A stretch of DNA of 64,000 bases from Diphasiastrum complanatum (Eukaryota > Streptophyta > Lycopodiopsida > Lycopodiales > Lycopodiaceae). A program made the position numbers and the translations under genes. Below, in pieces: positions 1-10,394 of this stretch. The stretch covers positions 46,327,858 to 46,391,857 of the forward strand of contig CM055097.1 in NCBI GenBank assembly GCA_029204225.1. The letters are read 5' to 3'. The first letter of the stretch is position 1. Every line of letters starts with the position of its first letter. The notes beneath the pieces were generated by a model, which worked only from the letters and a program-made list of their open reading frames with translations, made no database searches and was not told the origin of the DNA.

Positions 1-672
1 TCTAAGGCACTTTTCGGCTTTTTCGCCTTCTTCCCTGCCTTAAATCTAAGGGCGCCTTCAAGATCTACATACCTTAAGTCTAAGGGCACCTTCAGGATTT
101 GCATACCTTTAGTTTGAAGGGCACCTTCGGGTTTTTCACGTTTTTGCTACATTGGCAGACCGACGTCGCCAACTTATCATCAACCCTAAAACAGCTGGAG
201 AAACAAATATCCTAAGGGCGGTTACCAACTTTGTACAGATACAAAACTGGAATGAATGGCAATTAAGGCATAAGATATTTTTTCCTCTCGACAGTTGTAA
301 ATCTATATATTAGCTGAATCAAGCTATGTAAGTGTTAATCGAATTTCTCTTTTAATCAGAGTTTTCTGTAGCCAGCGTTATCATGCTCAGCAAGCTAAAG
401 TTATTACTTCAAGCCATTGTACTCACTGTTGATATTAATCAGAATGCAATTTTTGTCTCACTACTGTGTCGTTCATTTGCGCAATCTGTATGGATTCTTC
501 TACTTGAATATTTCTACTGCTAACTGTTGCGTTTCCGTTCCTACACACCACGCTCAAAGCATCGAGCTTCCGCTGCGGCTCACACCCACGGTTTTACGAC
601 ATGGTATCAGAGCTTCTGTTATAATCAGAGTTCTACTAATCCGATACCATAGTGTCCGACGATTATACGACA
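1..672 (+). repeat. 5' LTR (left-truncated) of a reduced Ty1/copia element
   Basis: This stretch is repeated at about 1691-2368 with only scattered substitutions and small indels. The two copies lose similarity exactly after TACGACA, which sets the LTR 3' end at 672. A tRNA-Met type primer-binding site follows at once. The LTR is rich in a short motif resembling AAGGGCACCTTCGG. Its true 5' end is off the window. A second site resembling a primer-binding sequence lies inside the LTR at 602-613. Orientation is plus, judged from the primer site on the right and the purine tract before the second LTR. Confidence 0.8.
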
Positions 673-684
673 TGGTATCAGAGC
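673..684 (+). other. copia primer-binding site
   Basis: TGGTATCAGAGC directly abuts the LTR end. It matches the 3' end complement of initiator tRNA-Met used by many plant LTR retrotransposons. Confidence 0.8.
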
Positions 685-1043
685 AGGCATTTCACTAATC
701 TGCAGTTCTACTGCAATCCGGCCTGCTATTTTGTGCAGGAATCAAACGTTGTTTCAGAGGCAATGTCAAAACCTGATGCTGATCAAGAGAAGACCAATGC
801 ATCTTTCAACGAGAATGGTTTTATTCCAAACTCGACAGGCTCGAATTTTTATTTTCAGTCTGTGTCAAATCCCTTCATAACCATCACCTTTTATATAGAT
901 GATATGTTACTATTTAGTAACAAACTGAATTTATTGAAGGATTCAAAATGCATGTTAGCTCCATCCAAAGGAGCTTCATCTCAGATTTAACGATATGTCA
1001 AATCTGAAGATCAAAGTTTTTCAGGATCCACATTAAGGGAGAG
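673..1043 (+). pseudogene. 371 bp remnant interior of a copia element (gag start joined to an RT scrap)
   Basis: The interior between the two LTRs is far shorter than the roughly 4-5 kb of a full copia element. One reading frame (652-990) starts with a gag-like segment (MSKPDADQEKTNASFNENGF) and then carries FYIDDMLLFSN, a form of the copia reverse transcriptase catalytic YVDDM block. Everything between (nucleocapsid, protease, integrase, most of RT) is missing. The element therefore depends on other copies for movement, if it moves at all. A purine tract (AAGGGAGAG, 1035-1043) precedes the second LTR. Confidence 0.7.
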
Positions 1044-2368
1044 TGTTAGATTTTTTATGCTCAGCCTTGAACAAATCGTTCAAGTAACGAGCATCCTGAA
1101 AAACGAAGGCCGACTACATGTTTCGGACCTTCACATTTTTCCCTTTGAGATTTTTTTGCCTTAACCATTTTTTGGCACCTTAGCCTTTTTTCGCACCTTA
1201 GCGAAAAATGCGACACAGTGGCCAAGTGGCCAGAATGCCTTAGAAACCATTTTAAGGCACCTTCGCCTTTTTTGCCTTTTTTAACCCTTCGCAAAAAATG
1301 TGACAAAGTGGCCAAAATGCCTTAGAAACCATTTTAAGGCACCTTCGGCATTTTCGTTGCCTTTAGTCTAAGGCACCTTCGGCTTTTTTCGATGCCAGCA
1401 TTGCAAAATTTTTGACTCGGATGCAAGACGAGCTTGAGGTTGCGGGCTTGAGGCTGCAAGGCAAAACCTTTCCAAGGCTCAAGCACGAGCGAAAAGTTAT
1501 GCACATGATCATCATACCTTTAGGGAATCGGAAATCAATGATTTAGTATGTCTACAAGTGCCTTCCAAGTTAAAGGTAATGCGCACTGGTAAATGAAGAA
1601 ACTACCACCAAAGTACCATGGAAGGTCATTAAGAGCTGCTTTTTTGCTACCTTTAGTCTGAGGCACCTTCGCCTTCTTTGTTGCCTTTAGTCGAGGCACT
1701 TTTCGGCTATTTCGCCTTCTTCACTACCTTAAATCTAAGGGCGCCTTCAGGATCTACATACCTTAAGTCTAAGGGCAGCTTCAAGATTTGCATACCTTCA
1801 GTTTGAAGGGCACCTTCGGGTTTTTCGGGTTTTTCACGTTTTCGCTACATTGGCAGACCGACGTCACCAACTTATCATCAACCCTAAAACAGCTGGAGAA
1901 ACAAATATCCTAAAGGCGGTTACCAACTTTGTACAGATGCAAAACTAGAGTAAATGGTAGTTAAGGCATAAGATTTTTTCCTCTCGACACTTGTAAATCT
2001 ATATATTAGCTGAATCAAGCTATGTAAGTGTTAATTGAATTTCTCTTTTAATCAGAGTTTTCTGTAGCCAACATTATCACGCTCAACAAGCTGAAGTTAT
2101 TACTTCAAGCTATTGTACTCACTGTTGATATTAATCAGAGTGCAATTTTTGTCTCACTACTGCGTAGTTCATTTGCGCAATCTGTATGAATTCTTCTACT
2201 TGAATATTTCTGATGCTAATTGTTGCGTTTCCGTTCCTACACACCACACTCAAAGCATCAAGCTTCCGCTGCCGCTCACACCCACGGTTTTACGACATGG
2301 TATCAGAGCTTCTGTTATAATCAGAGTTCTACTAATCCAATACCATAGTGTCCGACGGTTATACGACA
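1044..2368 (+). repeat. 3' LTR of the reduced copia element, 1325 bp
   Basis: It starts with TGTTAGAT directly after a polypurine tract and ends with TACGACA at 2368, where similarity to the first LTR stops. The terminal dinucleotides are TG and CA. The first 700 bp contain repeated variants of AAGGCACCTTCGGCTTTTT. An internal copy of the primer-site motif lies at 2298-2309. The five bases after 2368 (ATACT) should be the target duplication, but the left partner lies outside the window. Confidence 0.8.
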
Positions 2369-2499
2369 ATACTATGTTACTATAGTAGTGCCATAGCCTA
2401 AATATGATACTCATCCTCTGTTTTTTCTCATGTTTCAGAATTACAAATGGTTTTACATGACGGCGATAATTTTTTGATAAATGAACTCGTTTGTTTATA

Positions 2500-2680
2500 G
2501 GGGATGGGGAGATCATGCATGCACCTACAAGGTTATTGGATAGGAGGCAAAGGGAATTGCGGAATCGTTTGCTCCATGGTTCCTGGTTGCATGGCACAAG
2601 GGACCTCTCAATAGGGCTACTTGGGAGACCGAGCATAGATTGCTTGCACAAAATTCACAAATGCCTGACGAGGGAAGGGA
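2500..2680 (+). pseudogene. Ty3/gypsy polyprotein C-terminus fragment (chromodomain-like tail)
   Basis: Read with frame changes, this stretch gives a segment with R-L-R-N-R-L-L, a hydrophobic FLV/AWH-like block and W-E-T-E. It is the same arrangement as the end of the gypsy polyprotein on the minus strand at 52413-52620. It is followed by a purine tract (GAGGGAAGGGA) and then TGTTATATGA, which looks like the start of a 3' LTR at 2681. No upstream gypsy domains are present, so this is a small relic. The match rests on similarity inside this window and on the general chromovirus C-terminal pattern. Confidence 0.55.
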
Positions 2681-3353
2681 TGTTATATGATACTCTATCC
2701 TTGCTACTGTAACTATATAGATATCATTGGTAAAAGTCGCTTATGGTCATGGGCTTCGAGTCACAGGATTGAAGATTGATATAGCACAGTCACCAATTTA
2801 AAATGATGCACTTGTAATTTGTATAAAGGCACTAGTTCTCTCAAAGATTCTACCAAAATGACCTCTTTAAAAATGCCAGAGTTGACCAATCAAAGGGGCA
2901 CGTGTCCTATGTTGTATAGAACATGGTGTAATACACGACGAACACACTCTTTGACAGTTCTAGCAGCTTCTACATTTCCTGTCATTGTGCTAGGGTATTC
3001 CAAGTGGCATGAGCTAGTGTTTGATCTACATGCTCCATGTGTTAGCTTAGGATGCGTTAGGATTTAAGAGTGATTGAGGGGATTTACTTGTGAGCCTCTA
3101 GAGGTCAAATGGTGAGTAGGAGATTAGCATCAAAGTCTCCTTCCAATAAACTGAGATACTTTTCATCTTGTTGCGTTCTTTGCTACTTTTGTGAGTGATA
3201 GGCGATCACTTTATATAAAAGAGTGATAGGTCAAATTGTTTCTTTTTAAAATGTGTTCTGAACCATGGATGCAGCGGAACACGTTCTGCTGCATCCACGA
3301 TCTGGGAATGCTGTCCGGAATGCATATATAATTTTTTTTGTTTTGTTTTTCTT
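2681..3353. other. no gene seen; possible gypsy LTR remnant then unique DNA
   Basis: The first bases look like the start of a gypsy 3' LTR after the purine tract ending at 2680. I could not find its end or a second copy. The remainder shows no convincing coding potential. The short open frames here resemble no known family. Confidence 0.4.
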
Positions 3354-3362
3354 ATTTATATA

Positions 3363-3411
<49 letters not shown>
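3354..3411. repeat. (TA)n microsatellite
   Basis: Nearly pure alternating TA of about 58 bp. It sits between two sequences rich in GGAACG and CCGGAACG. Confidence 0.95.
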
Positions 3412-3412
<1 letters not shown>

Positions 3413-3489
3413 TAGAAGCGGGTCGGAACGTTCCGTTCCGGAACGTACTGGGTCGAAACGAGTTAATGTAATTATAAAAAATTTGATAT

Positions 3490-3660
3490 CTGACCCTGCT
3501 GGCCCACAACTTCTGCAAAACTAATATCTATCAAAGATCTACCAGCAGTCCAAATAGATAATAGATAATATCCGCCATGGACCCTGCAAACCAAAACTAT
3601 GGTGGATATATGACCCTGCTGGCCCACAACTTCTGCGAAACTAATATCTATCAAGATCTA
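3490..3660. repeat. direct duplication of a block of about 45 bp
   Basis: The block from CTGACCCTGCTGGCCCACAA to about 3535 recurs at about 3609-3657 with one or two changes. Between the copies lie shorter repeated pieces (ATAGATAATAGATAATAT). No coding role is apparent. Confidence 0.75.
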
Positions 3661-4525
3661 TCAAACTAAAACTAATATCTATTTGGATCCAATCTATGGC
3701 GGATCATGAGTGACCTATACTGATAGACTTGGAGACTAGTTTTGATTAGGTGCGAAAAAACACTATAGTTCTCAGGATTGACTGTTCAACTTTTTAATCT
3801 ATGTGAGATAGAGTGTTAAATGCATTATCAGAGATACCTAGTTACAGGATGATGTATTTATATACATTTAGTCATGGACTGTGTTCAGAGGATCATTCTA
3901 AACTAAGGTTCAGAGCTACTATGATTATTATAGTTTCAGGCAAGATTTGGATCACTCTAAACTAAGGTTTAGAACTACTGAATGGATCAGGCAAGAATCA
4001 TTCTAAATAGAAATCGGAATCACTTGTGGTCTATTATTAAGATACAATCACTCTATAGAAATAGAGCTACTGATCAGACACATGTAGAAATAGAGATAAT
4101 TCTTCCATTGGTAGATAGTTAAACTAGAACCAAATTAATCTGACTCAAAGCTAGATTCTGGAACGCGTTCCATTCCGGAACGGACAACTAAGATAAATAT
4201 AGATATAGATATATGATTATATCATAGATGCACTGGCACTTCACGAATCGAATCGCATTTCTCAAATCACTGTCAACAAAAACATTCTCTGCGAAGCGCT
4301 CTCTTTTTTCTTTTGTTGCGAATCACACCCAAAAAAAAAACAATACAAAGCGTTCTGGGCCAAAATCCGGGAACGTGTTTCGGAACATGGCATGCATATT
4401 TGAGACATATATCATGAAACCCACAGTTCCCAGAACCGTGGGTCCTGGAAACCGTACCACGGTTCCTTGAACTGTAGTACGGTTCCTCTATTTAATTAAA
4501 TAATTGATTAATTAATTACCAAATT
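3661..4525. other. no gene seen; AT-rich DNA with GGAACG/CCGGAACG motifs
   Basis: Only short spurious frames are present. Self-complementary GTTCC/GGAAC blocks recur near 3430, 4160 and 4370, and small direct repeats (CACTCTAAACTAAGGTT) occur near 3895 and 3955. This may be the debris of a small DNA transposon, but no clean terminal inverted repeats were identified. Confidence 0.4.
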
Positions 4526-4745
4526 CACAGATTTCACAGATGATAAAGATTTGACAGATTTCATATGATGTACAGATGATTTGAAAGATGATACAGATGA
4601 TCTGACAGATGTGAAATCATCACTGATTTGATAGATTTCACAAATTTCACATGATGTACAGATGATTTCAGATGATACAGATAATTTGAGTCATTTGACA
4701 GATAATACAGATGATTGACAGATTTCACAGAATTCACAGATTCTT
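4526..4745. repeat. degenerate short tandem repeat built on ACAGATGATT/GACAGATTTC
   Basis: Variants of ACAGATTTCAC, ACAGATGAT and TTGACAGAT follow one another for about 220 bp with no reading frame. It is followed by T and G homopolymers and then an ATTA-type repeat up to 4850. Confidence 0.75.
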
Positions 4746-4922
4746 TTGGCCCTTTTTTACATATTTATGGGTTTTGTTTTTTTTTTTGGGGGGGGGGTCG
4801 GTGGGGGGAGGGGGGGGGATTAGTAATTAATTAATTAATTAATTAATCAGTACGGTTCGGTTCATTAATTCTATGATATATATATATATATATAAATATA
4901 TATATACACACTAGTTGCTTAT

Positions 4923-4939
4923 GCCCGTCGTTGACGGGC
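4923..4939 (-). other. Helitron 3' terminal hairpin (left copy)
   Basis: GCCCGTC-GTT-GACGGGC is a perfect 7 bp stem with a 3 nt loop. It stands eight bases from the CTAG terminus on the minus strand, the spacing expected of a Helitron end. Confidence 0.8.
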
Positions 4940-4982
4940 AAGGGCAGACGTGCGCGCGCGCGGGCATGCGTGCCCTAATGGC

Positions 4983-4984
<2 letters not shown>

Positions 4985-5020
<36 letters not shown>
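4985..5020. repeat. (TG)n microsatellite and TG-rich tract
   Basis: A pure TG run of about 36 bp, continuing as interrupted TGTG blocks to about 5245. The other Helitron copy has the complementary CA tract at about 11745-11995. Confidence 0.95.
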
Positions 5021-5021
<1 letters not shown>

Positions 5022-6183
5022 ACGCACGAGTGTGTATGTGCATGTGCTCTGTGTGTATGTGTGTGTGCCATGTGTGTGTGTGTGCCATCACATCTGTGTG
5101 TTTATGGAGGGTGTGTGTGTGTGTGTATGCGTGTGTTTATGGAGTGTGTGTGGGTTTAGGGAGTATGTGTGTGTGTGGGTTGTGGATTAGGATTAGGTTG
5201 TAGCTTTAGGCTTTAGGCTCAGGTTGTGTGTGTGTGTGTGTGTGTGAGAGAGATCATGTAGCCTCACAGTAGAGTTGGATACAAAACTTTTATCTCAATA
5301 TTCATGTCTTATTCTTGTTGTTATTATTCAAGATGCCAAGGGATTGGTCTATGTGATGGCCTCTTGAGACAATGTGGCTGGCCTTGTGAGGCAACTCCGG
5401 TTGCTTCAATCAGAGGAAGAAAACAATGAGTGTTGCTTGGAGGAAGTGTTGGCTATCTTAGGCATCATTGCTTCCAAGTTAATGACTCATAGCCATTACA
5501 CTCAAGTTTGTAGTTGACTAATTTATTTTTATGAATATTGCTTGGATGTTCTAATGTTTTAACTCGTACGAACTTGCTAATTCTAAAAAAACATGCCCTG
5601 GGAGAATGGCAAATGAGGAAGTTGTCGGACATGAATTCATTTCCTCTCTTGAAATTCGGTTGGTTTTTCTCAAAGTGGGAGAATCCATGATGAATGAATG
5701 ATGATGAATACATAGATGATGTATATTTTATCAATGGATTTCAAGAAAAAAGAAGAAGTGTGACAACTTTTAATTCATCTATAGTTCTAGTCCTACAAAT
5801 TTCACAATACGATAGATTTCACAAAACTTTGTATCCCTTGCTTTCTCACAGGTGTTGGGATGACACACATGTCAAAAGTCAAATTGGCACATATAAATCC
5901 ATACGTGGGCTCTCCTACACAAGAGCTTTTGTTAATTTTGTAAGGGAGTGGTAGTGTGGCTTACAGCCTCCCAGCCTAATGCTACCTCAGATGAGTCCCC
6001 AAGGCTTCATGAAATTTGCTTAGTGTTTCCATAAACAACATTCCATTTGCCATGACTTGTTCATGTGACACGAGCTGTGCGGGGTAGAACTACCGCGCCG
6101 CTGCTCCTGTGGATATGTCCGCAATTTCCGATCGGTGCCTCCAATATTGTCAACAGAATCTGATTTCTCTTGCAATGTTTGTG

Positions 6184-6841
6184 GCTCTGCAATCTTTGCT
6201 CCGTAAAGTGGGTTTAACACAGGTGAAGTATGTCAAAGAGTTGCTGCACAGTTTTAGGTTCGCTGCATTCTTTACATCGTGCTCTGCAATCTGTGAACCC
6301 GATGGCTGCATGTGCTCGGCAATTTCATCCCGTTTTGACATGGGATGTGTGTCTGCAGAATCTATTCGGCACTCAACACATGCTTACGTAAAATCTCTAA
6401 TATGAATGCACAATCGGAGATGGAAGGGATAGCTTTCTCCTTATGTGAGAGAGATTATTTGTAGAAGGCAGCGACTGCCCATGTCCTTTCTTAAATCCAA
6501 GGCAAAGGCCTGCGACCGTGAATAGTAGTACATGTCTTTTGTTTGAAGCTATCCAGAGAAGATTGTTTCTTTGACATTATTGCATGGATGTACCTGTGAC
6601 AAATCTAGTATGTGAAAGCAGCAATCACCAAACCTCTATGCTTCCTATGCAAGCCAACGCCATGCCCCCTTTGATGGCAGCCAATTTGATGTGATAGTCT
6701 ACTCTTCAAATTTTTTGAGATAGGTGGGTTCTGGCTGATGAAGGCCTTTCACAAGGTGAAGGTAATGTGATCAGTTGTTGCCACTTTGTTCTTGCTGAAG
6801 GCACAATGGGAATGTTGTTTGGAGGAGGAGGATGCCAAGTG
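6184..6841. other. 658 bp segment present only in the left Helitron arm
   Basis: The right arm jumps directly from the equivalent of 6183 to 6842. In the left arm both edges carry a similar short word (GTGGCTCTG at the left, GTGGACTCTG at the right). That suggests either deletion between short direct repeats in the right copy or gain in the left. No coding similarity was recognised. Confidence 0.6.
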
Positions 6842-7262
6842 GACTCTGACAAGAAAAGCATTTGAGGGAACCTCGTAGTCATTGAAGAATATGTTGTGAA
6901 GCCATAAAGGCAACCCCGACTTCATCCTAAAGTGCATTAGTGATAATTGAGAGGTTTCTTGATGTTAGCAAAGGCATTCCATCAAGCAGTTCAACTAAGA
7001 TTATAGTCTAATTATATTCGCTTGTAGGAGCCACAGACAATTGTTGGCACTTTGAAGCGGCAATTCAAGCCCGTGATCAGAATTGCAACAGATTTCTTGA
7101 AAACCTTCAAACCGCAAGCACACTGAGGAAACTTTCTGGTCTGTGATATTCAATCTGACATAGCCGCATGGCCTTCCATCATTGATTGAGGCATTTTGTC
7201 ACAAAGCTCACAAATTCACAACAAATTATGTCAAAATTTCCAAGTCTTCATGTTGCAATTTC

Positions 7263-8412
7263 CCAACTGTGGTAAGATTGTTTGCCAGTTAACAGTGGAT
7301 TATCCTCGTTGACTCACAGAAATCCTAATCAAACTCTTTCATTAAGCGCCTTGAAGATTACAGTAGAATGTTGCGATATCACCACTCGATCCAATTCAAA
7401 GAAGAACTAAGACCTAAGACCGTGTTTCAACAGCTTCAAAGGATACAGAAAATCGAGAAGCCCCTTAGATGCTAAAATTTTCAAGTGGTTTTTCAACCAA
7501 ATGTGACAACCCGATTTTTCACTGTGCAAGCTAAATGCAATCTTAAGATGATTCATTACCCCACCATCCTACACCCTTGTAAACCTGGATCGGAACCAAA
7601 TCTTCCCAATACTAATGGACTTCATAACCTCACCTGTGTAAATCCTACAATCCTGGATCGCCATATTTTCACAATATTGGAGGACTCCATTAACTCGACC
7701 CTGCAACGAAAATTTTACCACCTCTTATAACGTATGCAATTCGTTAACAACAAACCACAACAACATCGATTTTCTCAAGCCTGATTAAAGACTGTTCCAG
7801 AAGAATGGCAAAAAGACAGGTCTCTTCTAAGAACCAAACTGCAGGAGCATCATAAATCTCGTGGCTAATTAGAGAGGGTTCTAAAAGAGTGCCAAATATG
7901 TTTCAAAAGATAAGGCTCTAATTCTAAGATATGAAAGGCAGGAGAAATATTTTTCTCGTGCCTGATAAGCAAGGGTTATAGAAGAATGCCAAATTTGCTT
8001 CAAAAGATGAGTTGCTTCTAAGATCCACAGATATGCTCGGCTTGCTCGGCTTCCTCAGCTTGCATCGACGCTTATAAGCATGCACCAGAAACGAATGTGC
8101 CTTATAATCATGCACCAAAAAGGAATCCCTCCCTGAATAACAACACCACCAAAGAGCGAAAAGCCACAACCTAGATCTAGGAAACAAAGATATATGTCAC
8201 CATCGCTGCATCAACCAAATCCTTGAACGCTTCAAGTCTCACAAACCCACCTCCTGCTCCTGCTGCTGCGTTGCCCTTTCCTATTGCCGTTCTCCTACCG
8301 TTGATGTTGCCATCTCGACGCCCTGGGGTTTGAAAAAGATGAAAGAAAAAGAAACAAAACAGAAGCAAAACAAAGCAAAATAAAAGAAAGACACCATAAC
8401 AAAAAACGAAGG

Positions 8413-8415
<3 letters not shown>
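7263..8415. other. spacer between inverted Helitron arms; no gene recognised
   Basis: The part shared with the other arm ends near 7262. The rest is single copy within the window and has only short frames without a recognisable domain. It precedes the pyruvate kinase fragment and may belong to the interior of the minus-strand Helitron. Confidence 0.4.

Positions 8416-8474
<59 letters not shown>
8416..8474. repeat. (GA)n microsatellite
   Basis: Pure GA of about 59 bp directly downstream (minus strand) of the pyruvate kinase exon. It falls where the first intron would be expected. Confidence 0.95.
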
Positions 8475-8478
<4 letters not shown>

Positions 8479-8524
8479 TCACACACACATAGACACAGAG
8501 AGAAGCAATGGAAGAACTTCTGCT

Positions 8525-9165
8525 TTGGAAGATTGAGCACCTCCAAGGTCACCCAAGTGGATCTCGCTGCCTTCTGTATCCATCATCAATGTCACAAAAT
8601 ATTCTTTTTCCTGGTTCAGCATCTTGATCCTCCTGATTACGCTCTGATGCCATTCCTTGGTACCATGGCACATATTTATTCTTGCAACATTCATTCCACC
8701 AATTGCCAACGCCTCCAGCTGCTCAGAGCTCGAACATGAAGGCCCAATTGTGCAAACCAGTATAGTTCTTCGAGCGCTCCTGAAGGCATTTTCCTTCAAT
8801 TTGCCTTCTGTTACAAAGTCTATGTCCATAATTGGAGAGATGGGAATCTCTTTGTTCCCTCCCCATTCGGGCAGATCATTAGTGAATCTATTTACGCTTG
8901 CTTCTTCTAAATCATCTACTTGAGCATCATTACGATTCCTGTTGTCGCAGTTCTCTTCTTGAATATCAGAATGCTTTGTTCTTGAATATTGCAATGCTTC
9001 TTCTTGAATGTAGCTGATTGTGGCCTGTACCAGCCTACCTGCGGGCTGTCTTGCACGTGGGAACCTGTTGCAGACTGTTGGACCTTCCTGGCTGGCCCTT
9101 CCTATCCTACAGCTCGCTGGAGCTGCTTTCCAGCCCTCGTTGGGACTTGCTGTAGCTGCAGCCAT
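8525..9165 (-). pseudogene. plastid-type pyruvate kinase, first-exon fragment
   Basis: The frame running from 9165 to about 8525 encodes roughly 213 residues. The last 90 or so match the start of the pyruvate kinase barrel in the plastid alpha-type enzymes: [19 protein letters not shown], then [10 protein letters not shown] and LGDLGG. The acidic MDTEGSEIH in place of the cytosolic LDTKGPEIR marks the plastid alpha group. The N-terminal 100 residues are Ala/Ser-rich and could hold a transit peptide, followed by an irregular Q/E-rich stretch with small repeats. After SSKAE the similarity ends at a possible GT donor, followed by the GA tract. No further exons (ADP- or PEP-binding barrel, C domain) appear nearby on either strand. 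The enzyme would convert PEP and ADP to pyruvate and ATP in plastids, but this fragment cannot. Its place between two Helitron arms suggests capture (inference). Confidence 0.75.
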
Positions 9166-9519
9166 CTGTTAGCCCTTGCTGACTTCCTCACAGTTCTCCC
9201 GATCTCCCAACACCGACTGCTCTCTGCTTGCAAAACATTCAAGACATACCTCTGTGATTTTGCTCCATTGGCATCCACTTCACCTATGGCAGATTCATGC
9301 CTTGCTGCCACCATGCCATTGCTTGAAGATCCTGGAATGTTTTCTTGCAAAAGATCTTTGAATGCTATTTCTTGAAGAGTTTATCTCTCGCTGGCTCTCG
9401 TGAAATTCTGCTTCTTGCTTCCGTTCGTTGTGTCGGCGGACATCTTCCAAGACCTGCTCCGATTAGTTGCCTATGTGACGTTGTATCTCCCTAAACCGTA
9501 AATCTATCTCATCACATAG

Positions 9520-10240
9520 GCCATGGTACTGTGTAGAACGCATTAATGGTCTAGGAACACAGTCCACAGGTTTGTGATCCTGATACGAACCCAAGGGATC
9601 GAGCCTGGCTAGATTCGGGTATCGTTCGGTCAAATGCGACTGGAGAGAAACGCAATTAGGTCAAGCGAAATGGACTAGTTTTGCAGCTTTCTGTCCGACG
9701 GCCCTGTTTCTCCAAACGGGATCCGTTTCAGGTGCCGTCTATTTCGGCCAATGGACAACCTTGATAGGAACCTGTGGGAACAAACAGGACGAGGAAACGA
9801 CCGACGGTCGGCCCTCGACGTCCGTCCGAAGTTGACGTTAAATAGGGCTTTAGGGACACTTTGTCCGGTCGGGACCTGAAAACTGGGAGATGTTTCGGAG
9901 CCCTCGTGTTGGTACGCAAAATTTCGACATCTTGTTGTAGCGTGTTGAAGTAGTGCCATAAGTAATTAGTAAGTTGTTGAAGTTCATCCGGGGAGAACCG
10001 ATCTCATCAACCGAGACACAAAAGTGTGCAGGTCTTGTGGTTTTATGTAGTAAATGACACAATTTTGCATAAGTATCTAGTAAGCTGTTGAAGTTCATCC
10101 GAGGGGAAAACGATCTCATCATATAAGACATAGTAGTGTGTAGGTCTTGTGGTTTCCTGTCTTGAGAGTTTGTCACTCTTCTGGTGAGCATTGATTTCCC
10201 CCAGAGACTTCTGGTCCTGAGAGCATGTCACTCTTCTGGT
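9520..10240 (-). repeat. inverted copy of the 361 bp and 112 bp tandem-repeat region
   Basis: Reverse-complement similarity to 13985-15555 begins near the words GTCCACAGGTTTGTG (about 9560) and CTAGTTTTGCAGCTTTC (about 9674). It holds about one unit of the 361 bp family, then about two units of the 112 bp family (marked by GTTGAAGTTCATCCG at about 9975 and 10090). Past 10150 a separate short word TCTTCTGGTGAGC recurs three times. Open frames here are by-products of the repeat. Confidence 0.75.
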
Positions 10241-10394
10241 GAGCGTTCACCTCTCCCAAATCCTCTGGTGAGCATTCACTTCTTTGAGACAGTACTGATG
10301 CACCCTAAACCCTAAATCAGTAATATGTTTGCCATACAAACCATCATCTTCACTCCAAAGCACTTTCAGATCTTTCTTTGCCGCTTTTCTGGAG

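Larger units (their letters stand above)
4911..7262 (-). mobile_element. Helitron, minus-strand copy (3' portion; left arm of an inverted repeat)
   Basis: Read on the minus strand, this segment ends with a GC-rich hairpin (4923-4939), eight bases, and then CTAG (4911-4914) followed by T. That is the canonical Helitron 3' end, with insertion next to T. The same 2.3 kb, with a 0.66 kb difference, is present in reverse orientation at 10395-12066, so two copies of one family point outward. No Rep/helicase gene is visible, so this is non-autonomous. The 5' TC end was not located and may lie right of 7262. The open frames inside (for example 5465-5734 minus) match no known family. Confidence 0.7.

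Noticed and set aside
602-613. tRNA gene fragment suggested by TGGTATCAGAGC
   Set aside because: It is an LTR retrotransposon primer-binding motif; no cloverleaf surrounds it.
4915-5203. Cys-Val repeat proteins (also 11795-12062 on the other strand)
   Set aside because: They are translations of the TG/CA tracts inside the Helitron copies.
5694-5954. 86-residue frame almost identical at 11043-11303 on the other strand
   Set aside because: The two lie in duplicated Helitron arms, so identity comes from DNA duplication; there is no known domain.
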